Below the pieces are notes generated by a model, which saw only the letters and a program-made list of their open reading frames with translations, was not told where the DNA came from and made no database searches. This document shows, piece by piece, positions 17,481 through 25,995 of a stretch of 64,000 nt of DNA (position 1 is the stretch's first letter; every line of letters starts with the position of its first letter). The translations under genes were made by a program, and so were the position numbers. This DNA is from JALOLG01 sp035557475 (GTDB taxonomy: Bacteria > Actinomycetota > Acidimicrobiia > Acidimicrobiales > Ilumatobacteraceae), in contig DATMDV010000370.1 of assembly GCA_035557475.1 (NCBI GenBank), forward strand, positions 1-64,000, written 5' to 3'.

Positions 17481-18350
17481 GTGCTCGACGCCTCCCTTGT
17501 CGTTCCCGACCCCGGTCGATCCGAACTGGTCGTGCCGGCTCCCGGACCCGGTGCACGCCGATGGGCCGGCGCTCCCAGCGCCCAACTCGACGTGGACGGC
17601 ACGTTCGTCATCGCCTATCGGCTGCGCGATGCAGCGGCCGGGCTCGCCCAGAACATCGTCGCCCGCTGGGCACCGGGCCGGCCGGCGACGACGATGTGCA
17701 CGCTCGATCGCGAGGACTTCGACGCCTACTCGCTCGAGCGCCCGGCGATCGTGCGTCTCGACGACGGGGCGTGGCGGCTGTACGTGTGCTGCGCGAGCCC
17801 ATCGTGGCCGGCGAGCAAGCAATGGTGGATCGAGGTTCTCGACGCGGACGATCCGTCGGCGTTCCGGGATGCAGTGCCGCGCGAGGTGTTCCGGGATGAC
17901 GACGTGGCGTTGAAGGATCCGGTGATCCGGCGCCGCGACGATCGCTGGTTCGCCTGGATCTGCTGCCATCCTCTCGCCGAGCGCGACGAGGAAGACCGCA
18001 TGACGACTGCGCTTGCAACGAGCGACGACGGGTTGCGGTGGTCATGGCAAGGTGACGTGCTCGCCGGCCGGCCGGGTGCTTGGGACGCGCGCGGCGCGCG
18101 CCTCACGGCCGCGTTGCCTGACGGCTCCGCCACCTACGACGGCCGGGCATCGAAGGAGGAGAACTTCTCGGAGCGCACCGGCATCGCCGAGCCGCTCGGT
18201 GGTGGAGCACTCAGGCCGGTCGGCGATGCACCGGTCGCGACGGTCCGCTACCTCGACGTGGTCGAGACGCCGAGCGGGTATCGCACGTTCTACGAGCACC
18301 CGCTGCCCGACGGCAGCCATGACCTGCGAACCGAGTTGATCGATCGCTGA
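17481..18350 (+). CDS. Five-bladed beta-propeller, GH43/GH32-like protein of unknown activity
   Basis: About 289 residues, soluble, no signal peptide. The sequence alternates strand-like stretches with DP and RP turns: RPAIVRLDDGAWRLYVCCAS, VALKDPVIRRRDDRWFAWICC, LATSDDGLRWSWQGDVL, and FYEHPLPDGSHDLRTEL at the end. This pattern resembles the five-bladed propellers of GH43/GH32-type glycosidases and their uncharacterised cousins. I cannot identify the catalytic carboxylates with certainty. The GTG at 17481 follows CATCCT by 7 bases, which would suit a leaderless start; upstream in-frame sequence is low-complexity and overlaps the CBS gene. It sits 50 bases before the alpha/beta hydrolase on the same strand. 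Confidence 0.6.
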   Translation: MLDASLVVPDPGRSELVVPAPGPGARRWAGAPSAQLDVDGTFVIAYRLRDAAAGLAQNIVARWAPGRPATTMCTLDREDFDAYSLERPAIVRLDDGAWRLYVCCASPSWPASKQWWIEVLDADDPSAFRDAVPREVFRDDDVALKDPVIRRRDDRWFAWICCHPLAERDEEDRMTTALATSDDGLRWSWQGDVLAGRPGAWDARGARLTAALPDGSATYDGRASKEENFSERTGIAEPLGGGALRPVGDAPVATVRYLDVVETPSGYRTFYEHPLPDGSHDLRTELIDR

Positions 18351-18400
18351 GTCCGGTGCACGGCTGCGCCCGTGGCGAGCCCGCTGGAGTTGGTGTCAAG

Positions 18401-19195
18401 ATGCGCTCCGTGCCAGCGACCACGACTCCCGCCGGCACGACGGTCCACTACGAGGTGATCGGCGACGGAGCGCCCGTCGTGCTGGTCCACGGCCTCGCCG
18501 AATCGGGCGAGGCGTGGGGGACGATCACCGATCGATTGTCGGCGACGCGGCGCGTCATCGTCGTCGACCTTCCCGGCCACGGACGATCCGGAGCCGCCGA
18601 CTCCTATGACATCGTCCACATGGCCGCCGATGTCGCGGCGGTCATCTCCGCCGAGGGTCTCGACGGAGTACACGTGGTCGGTCACTCCCTCGGCGGTGCC
18701 GTGGTGTCCGCGCTGGCCGCGAGCGACGGCCCGGTCCGCTCGGTGGTCAACGTCGACCAGCCCCTGAAGCTCGACGACTTCCAGGAGAGCGTGCAGGCGG
18801 TCGGAGCCGCGCTGCGCGACCCGGTGTCGTTCGCGGACGTGATGAACACGATCTTCGATTCGATGGCCGGCGATGCGCTCGACGCGTCCGAGCGCGATCG
18901 CCTGCAGGAATTGCGCCGGCTGGATCAGGACGTCGTGCTCAGCGTCTGGTCGCCCCTGCTCGACTCGACACGCGACGCGCTCGCGACACGGATCGAGGAG
19001 ATGACACGAAACATCCGCTGCCCGTATCTCGCGATCCACGGGATCGATCCGGGACCCGCCTACGCCACGTGGCTCGAAGCGCTCGCGCCGGGCGCGATCG
19101 TCGAGGTCTGGGACGGGCTCGGCCACTACCCCCATCTCGTCGACCCCGACCGCTTCGTGCGTCGGGTCGAGGAGTTCTGGGCCGTGTCTGATTGA
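18401..19195 (+). CDS. Alpha/beta hydrolase
   Basis: 264 residues. Oxyanion segment VVLVHGLAESGEAW, nucleophile elbow VVGHSLGGAV with the Ser, a helical cap in the middle, and the C-terminal catalytic His in DGLGHYPHLVD give a complete triad. Substrate unknown; the overall pattern fits small esterases and meta-cleavage-type hydrolases. I start at ATG 18401 rather than 15 codons upstream because the family N-terminus follows directly. Its stop lies inside the first half of the 55-base repeat at 19186-19240. Confidence 0.82.
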   Translation: MRSVPATTTPAGTTVHYEVIGDGAPVVLVHGLAESGEAWGTITDRLSATRRVIVVDLPGHGRSGAADSYDIVHMAADVAAVISAEGLDGVHVVGHSLGGAVVSALAASDGPVRSVVNVDQPLKLDDFQESVQAVGAALRDPVSFADVMNTIFDSMAGDALDASERDRLQELRRLDQDVVLSVWSPLLDSTRDALATRIEEMTRNIRCPYLAIHGIDPGPAYATWLEALAPGAIVEVWDGLGHYPHLVDPDRFVRRVEEFWAVSD

Positions 19196-19240
19196 GTCAG
19201 CTCACTGCCGGTCGCGGTGCCGAACGTCTGGTCGCGGACT
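19186..19240. repeat. 55-base dispersed repeat, copy A (copy B at 50378)
   Basis: Shares 43 of 55 positions without gaps with 50378-50432. The ends are best kept: GTCTGATTGAGTC, GCTCACT and CTGGTCGC..GACT. The ends can pair (AGTC..GACT); the inner pair is A-G here but G-C in copy B. Both copies lie at the stop of a plus-strand gene facing the stop of a minus-strand gene, so it may work as a terminator-like hairpin. Confidence 0.6.
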
Positions 19241-19243
19241 CAG

Positions 19244-19996
19244 CTAGTTGACGACGAAGAACACGACCCCGCCGGGGACGTTGGTCTGGTTGGCGTTCGG
19301 ATCGAACGCGACGAAGCTGCCCATGAACAGCTCGGCCGCGGTCACCACGTAGTAGACCCAACCCTCGACCGAGCCGCCCGCGAACGTCTCGGGCTGATCG
19401 GTCAACATGTCGCGCTGCGGCTTGCAGCACGGTGACTCGTCGCCGACGATCGTCTCCGCCGGGCTGACGAGGTTGATGCCCAACTTGCGCGGATCGCCAG
19501 CACCCTGACCGTTGTACACGGCCTTCAGCCGCAGGCGCGAGTACACCTTGCCGTCGCCGGCCGGGTCGTTGTTGGCGCTGAGCATCGCGACCAGGTCACT
19601 GACGTTCGGCTCGAACGCGACCACCGTGTAGGTCCAGTCGCCGGCCTCGATCGGCCGGCCGAGCGGAATGGGGTTCTCACGTGATCCCGGCGCCGGAGGC
19701 AACGTCGTCGTCGGTGCCACGGTCGACGCTGGCGGCGTCGATTCCGGCGTCGATCCGGACGGCGAGGTCTCCCCGGCTGCGACTGATCCGGCAGGGGCGT
19801 CACCACTCTCCGTGTTCGTTGTCGTGTTCGCGGCCTCCAACTGCGCGCGGAGCGATTCGTTCTCCTGCTCAAGCTCCGCCAGCCGCTCGTCGAGGTCGGA
19901 GTCGGTGCCGGAACCGCATGCCGCGAGGAGCAGACAGGCGGCGACGCCCAGCGCGACACCTCCCCGCCGAGCGACGGCTCCCCCGCCGTTCGACAT
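19244..19996 (-). CDS. Secreted lipoprotein of unknown function
   Basis: 250 residues. A basic N-terminus, a hydrophobic stretch and the lipobox LLAAC (Cys about residue 27) mark it as a lipoprotein. A short coiled coil follows (about 33-56, LDERLAELEQENESLRAQLEA), then a Thr/Ser/Pro-rich linker to about residue 105, and a globular domain resembling DUF4352-type extracellular domains (WTYTVVAFEPN, YSRLRLKAVYNG, GWVYYVV). The role is not known; such domains are often found in immunogenic or cell-envelope lipoproteins. TATGGT lies 6 bases before the ATG, so the message is probably leaderless and the start is secure. Confidence 0.72.
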   Translation of the reverse strand: MSNGGGAVARRGGVALGVAACLLLAACGSGTDSDLDERLAELEQENESLRAQLEAANTTTNTESGDAPAGSVAAGETSPSGSTPESTPPASTVAPTTTLPPAPGSRENPIPLGRPIEAGDWTYTVVAFEPNVSDLVAMLSANNDPAGDGKVYSRLRLKAVYNGQGAGDPRKLGINLVSPAETIVGDESPCCKPQRDMLTDQPETFAGGSVEGWVYYVVTAAELFMGSFVAFDPNANQTNVPGGVVFFVVN

Positions 19997-20002
19997 GGGA
20001 CG

Positions 20003-20008
20003 ACCATA
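20003..20008 (-). promoter_or_regulatory. Leaderless -10 element (TATGGT) for the lipoprotein gene
   Basis: On the minus strand TATGGT ends 6 bases before the ATG at 19996, the same geometry as the other leaderless starts in the window. No Shine-Dalgarno is present in between. Confidence 0.5.
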
Positions 20009-20121
20009 GCGCAGCAGGCGACCGCGGGGGTCGGCGGGACGATCTCGCGGCCAATGAAGTTGCATTGTGAGGGCGCAGCATCAAGAATGCAGGGACCAGT
20101 TCGGAAGGGCGGACGGTAACT

Positions 20122-22044
20122 GTGGAATGGGGACGTTCCTTGGGGGGACGCGGGGCATCTTGGGTCAGCGGCCGTGGTCCGCGTTCGCCACTCCTCGTGG
20201 CGTCGCGGCTACGAATCGGTGTGCCCCTGACACTGCTCGACGCGATGCTGGTGGCCGGGTCGTACACGTCGCTGCTCGCCGTGCGGTTCGACGGCCAGAT
20301 CCCCTCCGCCTACTCGCATCGCATGTTCCAATGCCTGCCGCTGGTGGTCGGCGTGCACATCACGTCGAACCTCGTGTGGGGTCTGTACGGACAGATCTGG
20401 CGTCACGCCAGCATCGCCGAAGCGCGGCGCGTCGTCCTGGCCGGCATCACCGCCGGAGTGATCATCTACCCCTTTGATCCACTCGAGTCGTTCCCGGTAC
20501 CTCGTTCGGTCGCCCTGTTCGCCGCCGTCGTCGCCACGATGTTCATGGGACTCGTGCGGTTCCAGGCGCGGTTGTTCAGCTGGCGTCGCAAGGTCGACCG
20601 CACAGGGACGCCCGTCGCCGTCGTCGGCGCAGGTGTCCCCGGCGCTTCGATCATCCGCGAGATGGCCCGCTCGCCGATGAGCCGCCGGTATCCGGTCGTG
20701 GTCGTCGACGACGATGTGCGCACCCACGGCCGGTCGCTGCTCGGCGTCCCAGTGGTCGGGAGCGTCGCCAACCTCGAACGGGCCATCGAGCGCTTCCGGG
20801 CGCGCGAGGTCCTCGTCGCCGATCCGGGCGCCGATCAGATACTGCTGCGCACCGCGATGGAGGCCGCCGAGCGGGCCAAGGTGCCGGTCAAGGTGTTCCC
20901 GCCGGTCCACGAGCTCCTCACCGCCGCGCCGTCGGTGCGCGACGTCCGCGAACTTCAGATCGACGACCTGCTCGGGCGCCAACAGGTGGTCACCGACCGC
21001 GAGAGCATCCGCGCCACGATCGCCTCGCGCCGGGTCCTGATCACGGGAGCTGGTGGATCGATCGGATCTGAGATCGCCGCCCAGGTCGCAACGTACGAGC
21101 CGTCCCTCCTCGTGTTGCTCGATCACGACGAGACCCACCTCCACGAGCTGTCGGCGCGAATGCCACCCACGGTCAATCAGCAGCTCGTGCTCACCGACAT
21201 CCGCGACCGCGTCCGGCTGCAGTCGGTGTTCGAGCGCGTGCGGCCCGAGGTCGTGTTCCACGCTGCCGCCCACAAGCACGTCCCCCTGCTCGAGGCCGAT
21301 CCGGTCGAGGCGATCAAGACCAACGTGTGGGGAACGGAGAACGTCCTCCAATCGGCCGCCTCGGTGTTCGTGGAGCGGCTCGTGTTCATCTCGTCCGACA
21401 AGGCGGTGCGCCCGAGCAACGTGCTCGGGCGATCGAAGCACATCGGCGAGCAGCTCGTCGTCTCTCGCGCGCCAGCGGGCGCCCGGTGGTGCTCGGTGCG
21501 CTTCGGCAACGTGATCGGCAGCCGCGGCAGCGTCATCCCGACGTTTGCCGCTCAGATCGCGGGTGGTGGCCCGGTCACCGTCACCGATCCCCACATGACC
21601 AGGTACTTCATGAGCGTCTACGAGGCGGTGACGCTCGCCCTCCAAGCAGCCGTCTTCTCCTCCGGCGGCGAGATCTTCATGCTGAACGTCGGCGAACAGG
21701 TCAACGTTCTCGAGCTCGCCGAACGCATGATCCGGCTGTCCGGGCGAGTTGTCGGTGACGAGGTCCCGATCGAGTTCGTCGGAGCACGCCCAGGTGAGAA
21801 ACTCTCCGAGCAGTTGCAGGACATCGACGAGGAGGCACATCCCACGAATCACTCGGCCATCACCCGCCTGGTTCCGATCGCCCTCGGCGGAGATCGCATG
21901 GACCGCACGGTCGAACAGCTCGGCCTGCTGGCCGCGCGCGGCCGAGATGACGAGATCCGCAGGCTGCTCGACGAGCTCACGATCACCGACGTCGAAACCG
22001 ACGCCGCAAGGGCGCCCATGGTCCCGTTCGGGGGCACGTCCTAG
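20122..22044 (+). CDS. CapD/WbpM-like membrane nucleoside-diphosphate-sugar 4,6-dehydratase
   Basis: 640 residues. The N-terminus holds hydrophobic segments (about 36-52, 70-88, 110-126, 136-150). A first nucleotide-binding region begins at VAVVGAGVPGASI, and an extended SDR domain with the NAD loop VLITGAGGSIGSEIA forms the C-terminal half. The SDR active-site segment reads FISSDKAVRPSNVLGRSKHIGE, with the SDK motif and Lys typical of this family in place of YxxxK. These enzymes convert UDP-GlcNAc to the 4-keto-6-deoxy sugar, the first step to bacillosamine, FucNAc or QuiNAc. It opens the polysaccharide locus; the stop abuts the next start at 22045. Start GTG 20122; a shorter start is possible. 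Confidence 0.9.
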   Translation: MEWGRSLGGRGASWVSGRGPRSPLLVASRLRIGVPLTLLDAMLVAGSYTSLLAVRFDGQIPSAYSHRMFQCLPLVVGVHITSNLVWGLYGQIWRHASIAEARRVVLAGITAGVIIYPFDPLESFPVPRSVALFAAVVATMFMGLVRFQARLFSWRRKVDRTGTPVAVVGAGVPGASIIREMARSPMSRRYPVVVVDDDVRTHGRSLLGVPVVGSVANLERAIERFRAREVLVADPGADQILLRTAMEAAERAKVPVKVFPPVHELLTAAPSVRDVRELQIDDLLGRQQVVTDRESIRATIASRRVLITGAGGSIGSEIAAQVATYEPSLLVLLDHDETHLHELSARMPPTVNQQLVLTDIRDRVRLQSVFERVRPEVVFHAAAHKHVPLLEADPVEAIKTNVWGTENVLQSAASVFVERLVFISSDKAVRPSNVLGRSKHIGEQLVVSRAPAGARWCSVRFGNVIGSRGSVIPTFAAQIAGGGPVTVTDPHMTRYFMSVYEAVTLALQAAVFSSGGEIFMLNVGEQVNVLELAERMIRLSGRVVGDEVPIEFVGARPGEKLSEQLQDIDEEAHPTNHSAITRLVPIALGGDRMDRTVEQLGLLAARGRDDEIRRLLDELTITDVETDAARAPMVPFGGTS

Positions 22045-23826
22045 ATGGAGCCGCTGGCGTATGCGCAGATCGTGCGCCGGTGGTGGTGGCTCATCGCCGG
22101 GCTCGTGGTCGCCGCGCTGGGCATCGTCTACGTCACCACACCCGCGCGCTTCGTCGACCGCTACGAGGCAACGCACGTGCTCCTCGTCGAGGACACGGGC
22201 GATTCGAGCAGGAGCACCGCGGCCAACCCCGAGATCGTCGCGCTGTGGGCCGAGGAGACCGAGGTACTCGAACGGGCGGCGGCCGCGATCGGCCCAGGGG
22301 TCGATCCCGAGCGGCTCGGTCGCGACATCGAGGTCAGGACGAACCGCAACGTCGGCACTGTCTTGATCACCGCGACCGATCTCAATCCCCAGCGCGCCGC
22401 GCTGAAGGCGAACACGGTTGCTGACGAGACGGTCGCGTTTCTCGCCGAGCGCGAGGCCACTCGCCAGCTCGAGGCCGAGGAGGATCTCGCGGCCCAGGAG
22501 GCGTCGCTGCGCGAGCGCGTCTCGACCCTGGACGCGGCAATCGCCAACAACCCACCCGACGTCGAGACGTTGACCGCCGAGCGCGACGCACTCATCCGCC
22601 AGTTGGGCTCTGTGCTCGAGGCCCAGGACGCGCAGGCCTCGACCGTCGTCTACACCACGATCGACGAGGCCGACCGCGGCACGAAGCAGGACCGCCTGCC
22701 GGGGACGAGGAGCCGCGCCGAGCGGATGGCGCTCGCCGCCGCTGTCGCGCTCGTCCTCGGATTCGGCCTCGCCCTCACGCTCGACCGCTCCGACACCCGC
22801 GTCCGGACGAGGCGGGGCGCCGAGGAGCACTTCGGCCTGCCCGTCATCGCCGAGGTCGTCAAGTTCCCGTTCTGGTCACGCTGGCGCAAGTTGGTCGTCG
22901 TCCGCGAGCCCGACACCGCCGTCGCCGAGTCGTACCGGACGTTGCGCAGCGCGTTGATGCTCCTCGAGCCCGACGTCGACCCGCAGTGGAGCGGGGGCGA
23001 GCCGCTACCCGGCCCTGGCGCGGATTCCGCGCCTCGCGGCGAGGTGATCATGATCACGTCCGCCGGCAGCGGCGACGGCAAGTCGACGACGGTGTCGAAC
23101 CTCGCGGCCGCCTACGGCGAGAGCGGATACTCGGTGCTGATGCTCAGCTTCGACCTGCAACGGATCCGTGCACGAAGGCGGGCGCGAACCACCCGCAACC
23201 CGGGGGTCACCGAGTTTCTCGCCGCCGCGCCTCCGATCCCGCTCGCCTCACTCGTCATGGGCACCAACGTGCGCGGCGTCAGCATGGTGGGCATCGGCAG
23301 CGCCGCCCGCCCGCCCGGCGGCCAGCTCGCCGATCAGCAGCGGCTGATCGACGAGGCCCGGGCGTTGGCCGACGTCGTCCTCATCGACACCGCGCCGTTG
23401 CTCGCCTCGAGCATCAACCGCGAATTGGCGACGATGGTCGACGGAGTGGTCGCGCTGTGCCGTGTCGGTCGCACGACCACGTCCCAGGCCGAACGCTGCG
23501 GCGACCTCCTCGCCCAGATCCGTGCCCCGGCGATCGGTGTGGTGATGACGGGTGTCACGGCGCCGGAGGGCTCGGCGTACTTCGCCTATTGGACCCTGCG
23601 CCGCGACAAGCGATCGAAAATGACCACGCTCGAGGCCGATGGTGCCGCGCCGCCACCATCGGCGCAAGCGCCGTCGATCGGGTCGACCGTGCGGTCGGAC
23701 AGCGCACCGCGTCGGCCGCGCCCGCCGACCCGGCCGAGCGCGGTGGGCACCTTCGATGCACCGACAGCCGACAATGGTCATGTCCGCAGGGCGCGGTCGC
23801 GCGACGTGCCGGTCGACGAGCGGTGA
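22045..23826 (+). CDS. Wzz-like chain-length regulator fused to BY-kinase-like ATPase
   Basis: 593 residues. TM1 at about 14-31, an extracellular coiled-coil-like stretch (about 120-190), TM2 at about 229-246, then a cytosolic P-loop ATPase. Walker A is SAGSGDGKSTT (339-349) and Walker B is VVLID (444-448). The Walker A' motif is changed: LSFD at 367-370 where bacterial tyrosine kinases have a paired-Asp pattern. The C-terminal tail is Pro/Arg/Ser-rich and lacks the usual tyrosine cluster, so autophosphorylation as in CapB/Wzc is doubtful. It should still pair with a polymerase or exporter to set glycan length. It follows the dehydratase with no gap. Confidence 0.82.
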   Translation: MEPLAYAQIVRRWWWLIAGLVVAALGIVYVTTPARFVDRYEATHVLLVEDTGDSSRSTAANPEIVALWAEETEVLERAAAAIGPGVDPERLGRDIEVRTNRNVGTVLITATDLNPQRAALKANTVADETVAFLAEREATRQLEAEEDLAAQEASLRERVSTLDAAIANNPPDVETLTAERDALIRQLGSVLEAQDAQASTVVYTTIDEADRGTKQDRLPGTRSRAERMALAAAVALVLGFGLALTLDRSDTRVRTRRGAEEHFGLPVIAEVVKFPFWSRWRKLVVVREPDTAVAESYRTLRSALMLLEPDVDPQWSGGEPLPGPGADSAPRGEVIMITSAGSGDGKSTTVSNLAAAYGESGYSVLMLSFDLQRIRARRRARTTRNPGVTEFLAAAPPIPLASLVMGTNVRGVSMVGIGSAARPPGGQLADQQRLIDEARALADVVLIDTAPLLASSINRELATMVDGVVALCRVGRTTTSQAERCGDLLAQIRAPAIGVVMTGVTAPEGSAYFAYWTLRRDKRSKMTTLEADGAAPPPSAQAPSIGSTVRSDSAPRRPRPPTRPSAVGTFDAPTADNGHVRRARSRDVPVDER

Positions 23827-23875
23827 ACAACGGCATGACGGCCGAGATGAAGGTAGCGATGAAGGTGGGGATCCG

Positions 23876-25051
23876 GTGACATTGCTGGCGATGCTCGGGG
23901 GAGAACCAGTGTTCCCTGCAGGGTTGAAGTTCGCGCGGCCGGCGGCGCCGCCGCTCGAACGTGTCGTCGCCCGCCTCGAGCCGTCGTACGACCTGGGGAT
24001 CCTGACCAACGGGCCCCTCGTCCGCGAGCTCGAGCTCCAGGTGGCGAACCGACTCGGGGTCGATCACGTCGTCGCCGTCTCGTCGTGCACCGCCGGGTTG
24101 ATGCTCACGCTGCAGGCGCTCGTGCCACCCGGGCGACCGGTGCTGATGCCGAGCTTCACGTTCGCCGCGACCGCCCACGCCGCCGCGTGGGTCGGTGGCA
24201 TCCCCCGATTCGCAGAGTGTGGCGACGACGACTTCCTGCTCGACGTCGACGACGCGGCCCACCGGATCGACGGGTCGGCAGCGATCCTCGCCACCCACGT
24301 GTTCGGCGCGCCGTGCCATCCCGAGCGCGTCGAGGAGCTCGGCAGCGCGCACGGCATCCCGGTGGTCTTCGACGCCGCCCACGCGCTCGGCGCCCTCCGT
24401 AACGGGCGGCCGGTCGGCGGGTTCGGGATCGCCGAGGTGTTCAGCCTCAGCCCGACCAAGCTCGTCGTCAGCGGCGAAGGTGGGCTCGTCACGACCAACG
24501 ACGAAGCGCTCGCGGCGCGGATCCGCATCGGACGCGACTACGGCAACCCGGGAACGTACGACACAAAGTTCGCGGGGCTCAACGCGCGACTGTCGGAGAT
24601 GCATGCGGCGCTGGCGCTCGAGTCGCTGGAGATCCTCGACGACCATCTGGCGCGACGTGCACACCTCGTGGCGCGGTATCGGACCCTGCTGGCGGCAGTG
24701 CCCGGGATCATCCCGCAGCAGCTGACGCCCGGCGACGCGTCGACGCACAAGGACTTCACCATCGTCGTCGACGAGACCGTGTTCGGTGTCGAACGCGACC
24801 TCCTCGCCCTCGCCCTGCGCGCCGAGGGCATCGACACGCGTTGCTACTTCTCGCCACCCGTCCATCGTCATGAGGCCTACCGCGGATTGCTCGCCCCAGA
24901 GCTGCCCCGCACAGACCAGTTGGCGTCCCGCGTCATCAGCCTGCCGCTGTGGCGCGACCTCGACGAGGCCGCCGTCGAGGCGGTCGCCGACACGATCGCC
25001 CGCGTCCATGAGGACGCCGACGCGGTCGGCCAGCTCCCGAGGTCGGCGTGA
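23876..25051 (+). CDS. DegT/DnrJ/EryC1 PLP-dependent sugar aminotransferase
   Basis: 391 residues. Typical opening LGGEPVF, substrate-site VSSCTAGLML, PSFTFAATAHAA, FDAAHALGA with the PLP-contacting Asp, and the internal-aldimine Lys in SLSPTKLVVSGEGG. These enzymes add an amino group to a 3- or 4-keto nucleotide sugar, so it may act on the product of the CapD-like dehydratase two genes upstream. I start at GTG 23876, preceded by GGTGGGG at good spacing; ATG 23891 is an alternative without a ribosome site. The stop overlaps the next GTG (GTGA). Confidence 0.9.
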   Translation: MTLLAMLGGEPVFPAGLKFARPAAPPLERVVARLEPSYDLGILTNGPLVRELELQVANRLGVDHVVAVSSCTAGLMLTLQALVPPGRPVLMPSFTFAATAHAAAWVGGIPRFAECGDDDFLLDVDDAAHRIDGSAAILATHVFGAPCHPERVEELGSAHGIPVVFDAAHALGALRNGRPVGGFGIAEVFSLSPTKLVVSGEGGLVTTNDEALAARIRIGRDYGNPGTYDTKFAGLNARLSEMHAALALESLEILDDHLARRAHLVARYRTLLAAVPGIIPQQLTPGDASTHKDFTIVVDETVFGVERDLLALALRAEGIDTRCYFSPPVHRHEAYRGLLAPELPRTDQLASRVISLPLWRDLDEAAVEAVADTIARVHEDADAVGQLPRSA

Positions 25052-25995
25052 GAGCGCTCGTCACCGGCGGCGCCGGCTTCATCGGCTCGCATCTCGTCAC
25101 CGCGCTCGTCGCCGAGGGCACGCAGGTCGTCGTCCTCGACGATCTGTCGACCGGTGACAGCGCCAACGTGGCGCCCGAAGCCGACCTCGTCGAGGGCGAT
25201 ATCACCGATGCGTCGAGGGTCGCCTCGGCCGTGCGCGGCTGCGACGTCGTCTTCCACCTCGCCGCGCGTGGCTCGGTCCAACGCTCGGTCGAGCAACCGC
25301 TGGCGACCGACAAGTCGAACGTCAGCGGCACGCTCACGGTGCTGTGCGCGGCGCACGACGCAGGCGCCGGCCGGGTCGTGCTGTCGTCGTCGTCGTCGGT
25401 CTACGGCGGCGCACGGGAACGCCCGACACGCGAGGACCAACCGCTGCAGCCGCGCTCGCCGTATGCCGTCAGCAAGCTCGCCGGCGAGCACTACGCGCGG
25501 GTCTTCACCGAGCTGCACGGCTTGGAGACGGTCGCGCTCCGGTACTTCAACGTGTTCGGTCCCCGCCAGCGCTCCGACAGCCAGTACGCCGCCGTGGTCC
25601 CCCGCTTCATCGACGCCTTGCGCCGCGGTCTCCCGGTCGAGATCCACGGCGACGGTGAGCAGAGCCGCGACTTCACGTACGTGACCGATGCAGTACAAGC
25701 GAACCTGCGGGCCGCGGTCGCGCCGGCCGAGTCGTGCGTCGGTCGCGCCTACAACATCGCCAGGGGCGAGTCCCACACCGTGCTCGAGCTCCTCGCGGCG
25801 CTCGCCGATCTGCTCGGAGTCGAAGCCATCCCCCGTCACGTTCCCAGTCGGCCCGGCGATGTCCGCCACTCGCAGGCGTCGATCGAGGCCGCCGGCGACG
25901 ACCTCGGCTTCCGTCCCCGGGGCACGCTCCGCGACGGCCTCGCCGCGACCGTGGCCTGGTGGAGTGAAGCCGTCCCAGCGGGGTCGTGGACGTGA
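25048..25995 (+). CDS. UDP-hexose 4-epimerase-like SDR enzyme
   Basis: 315 residues, extended SDR. NAD loop VTGGAGFIGSHL at the N-terminus, FHLAA, Ser of SSSSSVYGG and YAVSK for the catalytic Tyr/Lys, YFNVFGPRQ, and DFTYVTDAV near the substrate side. The pattern is that of the WbpP/Gne group acting on UDP-GlcNAc or its uronic acid. Together with the 6-dehydrogenase immediately downstream it could make UDP-GalNAcA or a similar uronic acid. Starts by GTGA overlap and itself overlaps the next gene by 10 bases. Confidence 0.88.
   Translation: MRALVTGGAGFIGSHLVTALVAEGTQVVVLDDLSTGDSANVAPEADLVEGDITDASRVASAVRGCDVVFHLAARGSVQRSVEQPLATDKSNVSGTLTVLCAAHDAGAGRVVLSSSSSVYGGARERPTREDQPLQPRSPYAVSKLAGEHYARVFTELHGLETVALRYFNVFGPRQRSDSQYAAVVPRFIDALRRGLPVEIHGDGEQSRDFTYVTDAVQANLRAAVAPAESCVGRAYNIARGESHTVLELLAALADLLGVEAIPRHVPSRPGDVRHSQASIEAAGDDLGFRPRGTLRDGLAATVAWWSEAVPAGSWT

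Noticed and set aside
20209..22830. 873-codon open frame on the minus strand opposite the CapD-like and Wzz-like genes
   Set aside because: Its composition is that of a GC-rich antisense frame (Arg/Asp/Gly/His-rich, no domain), while the plus strand encodes two recognisable proteins.
23844..23872. Short GATGAAGGT direct repeat near the DegT start
   Set aside because: Two near-copies only, best explained by the purine-rich ribosome-site region; not a repeat element.
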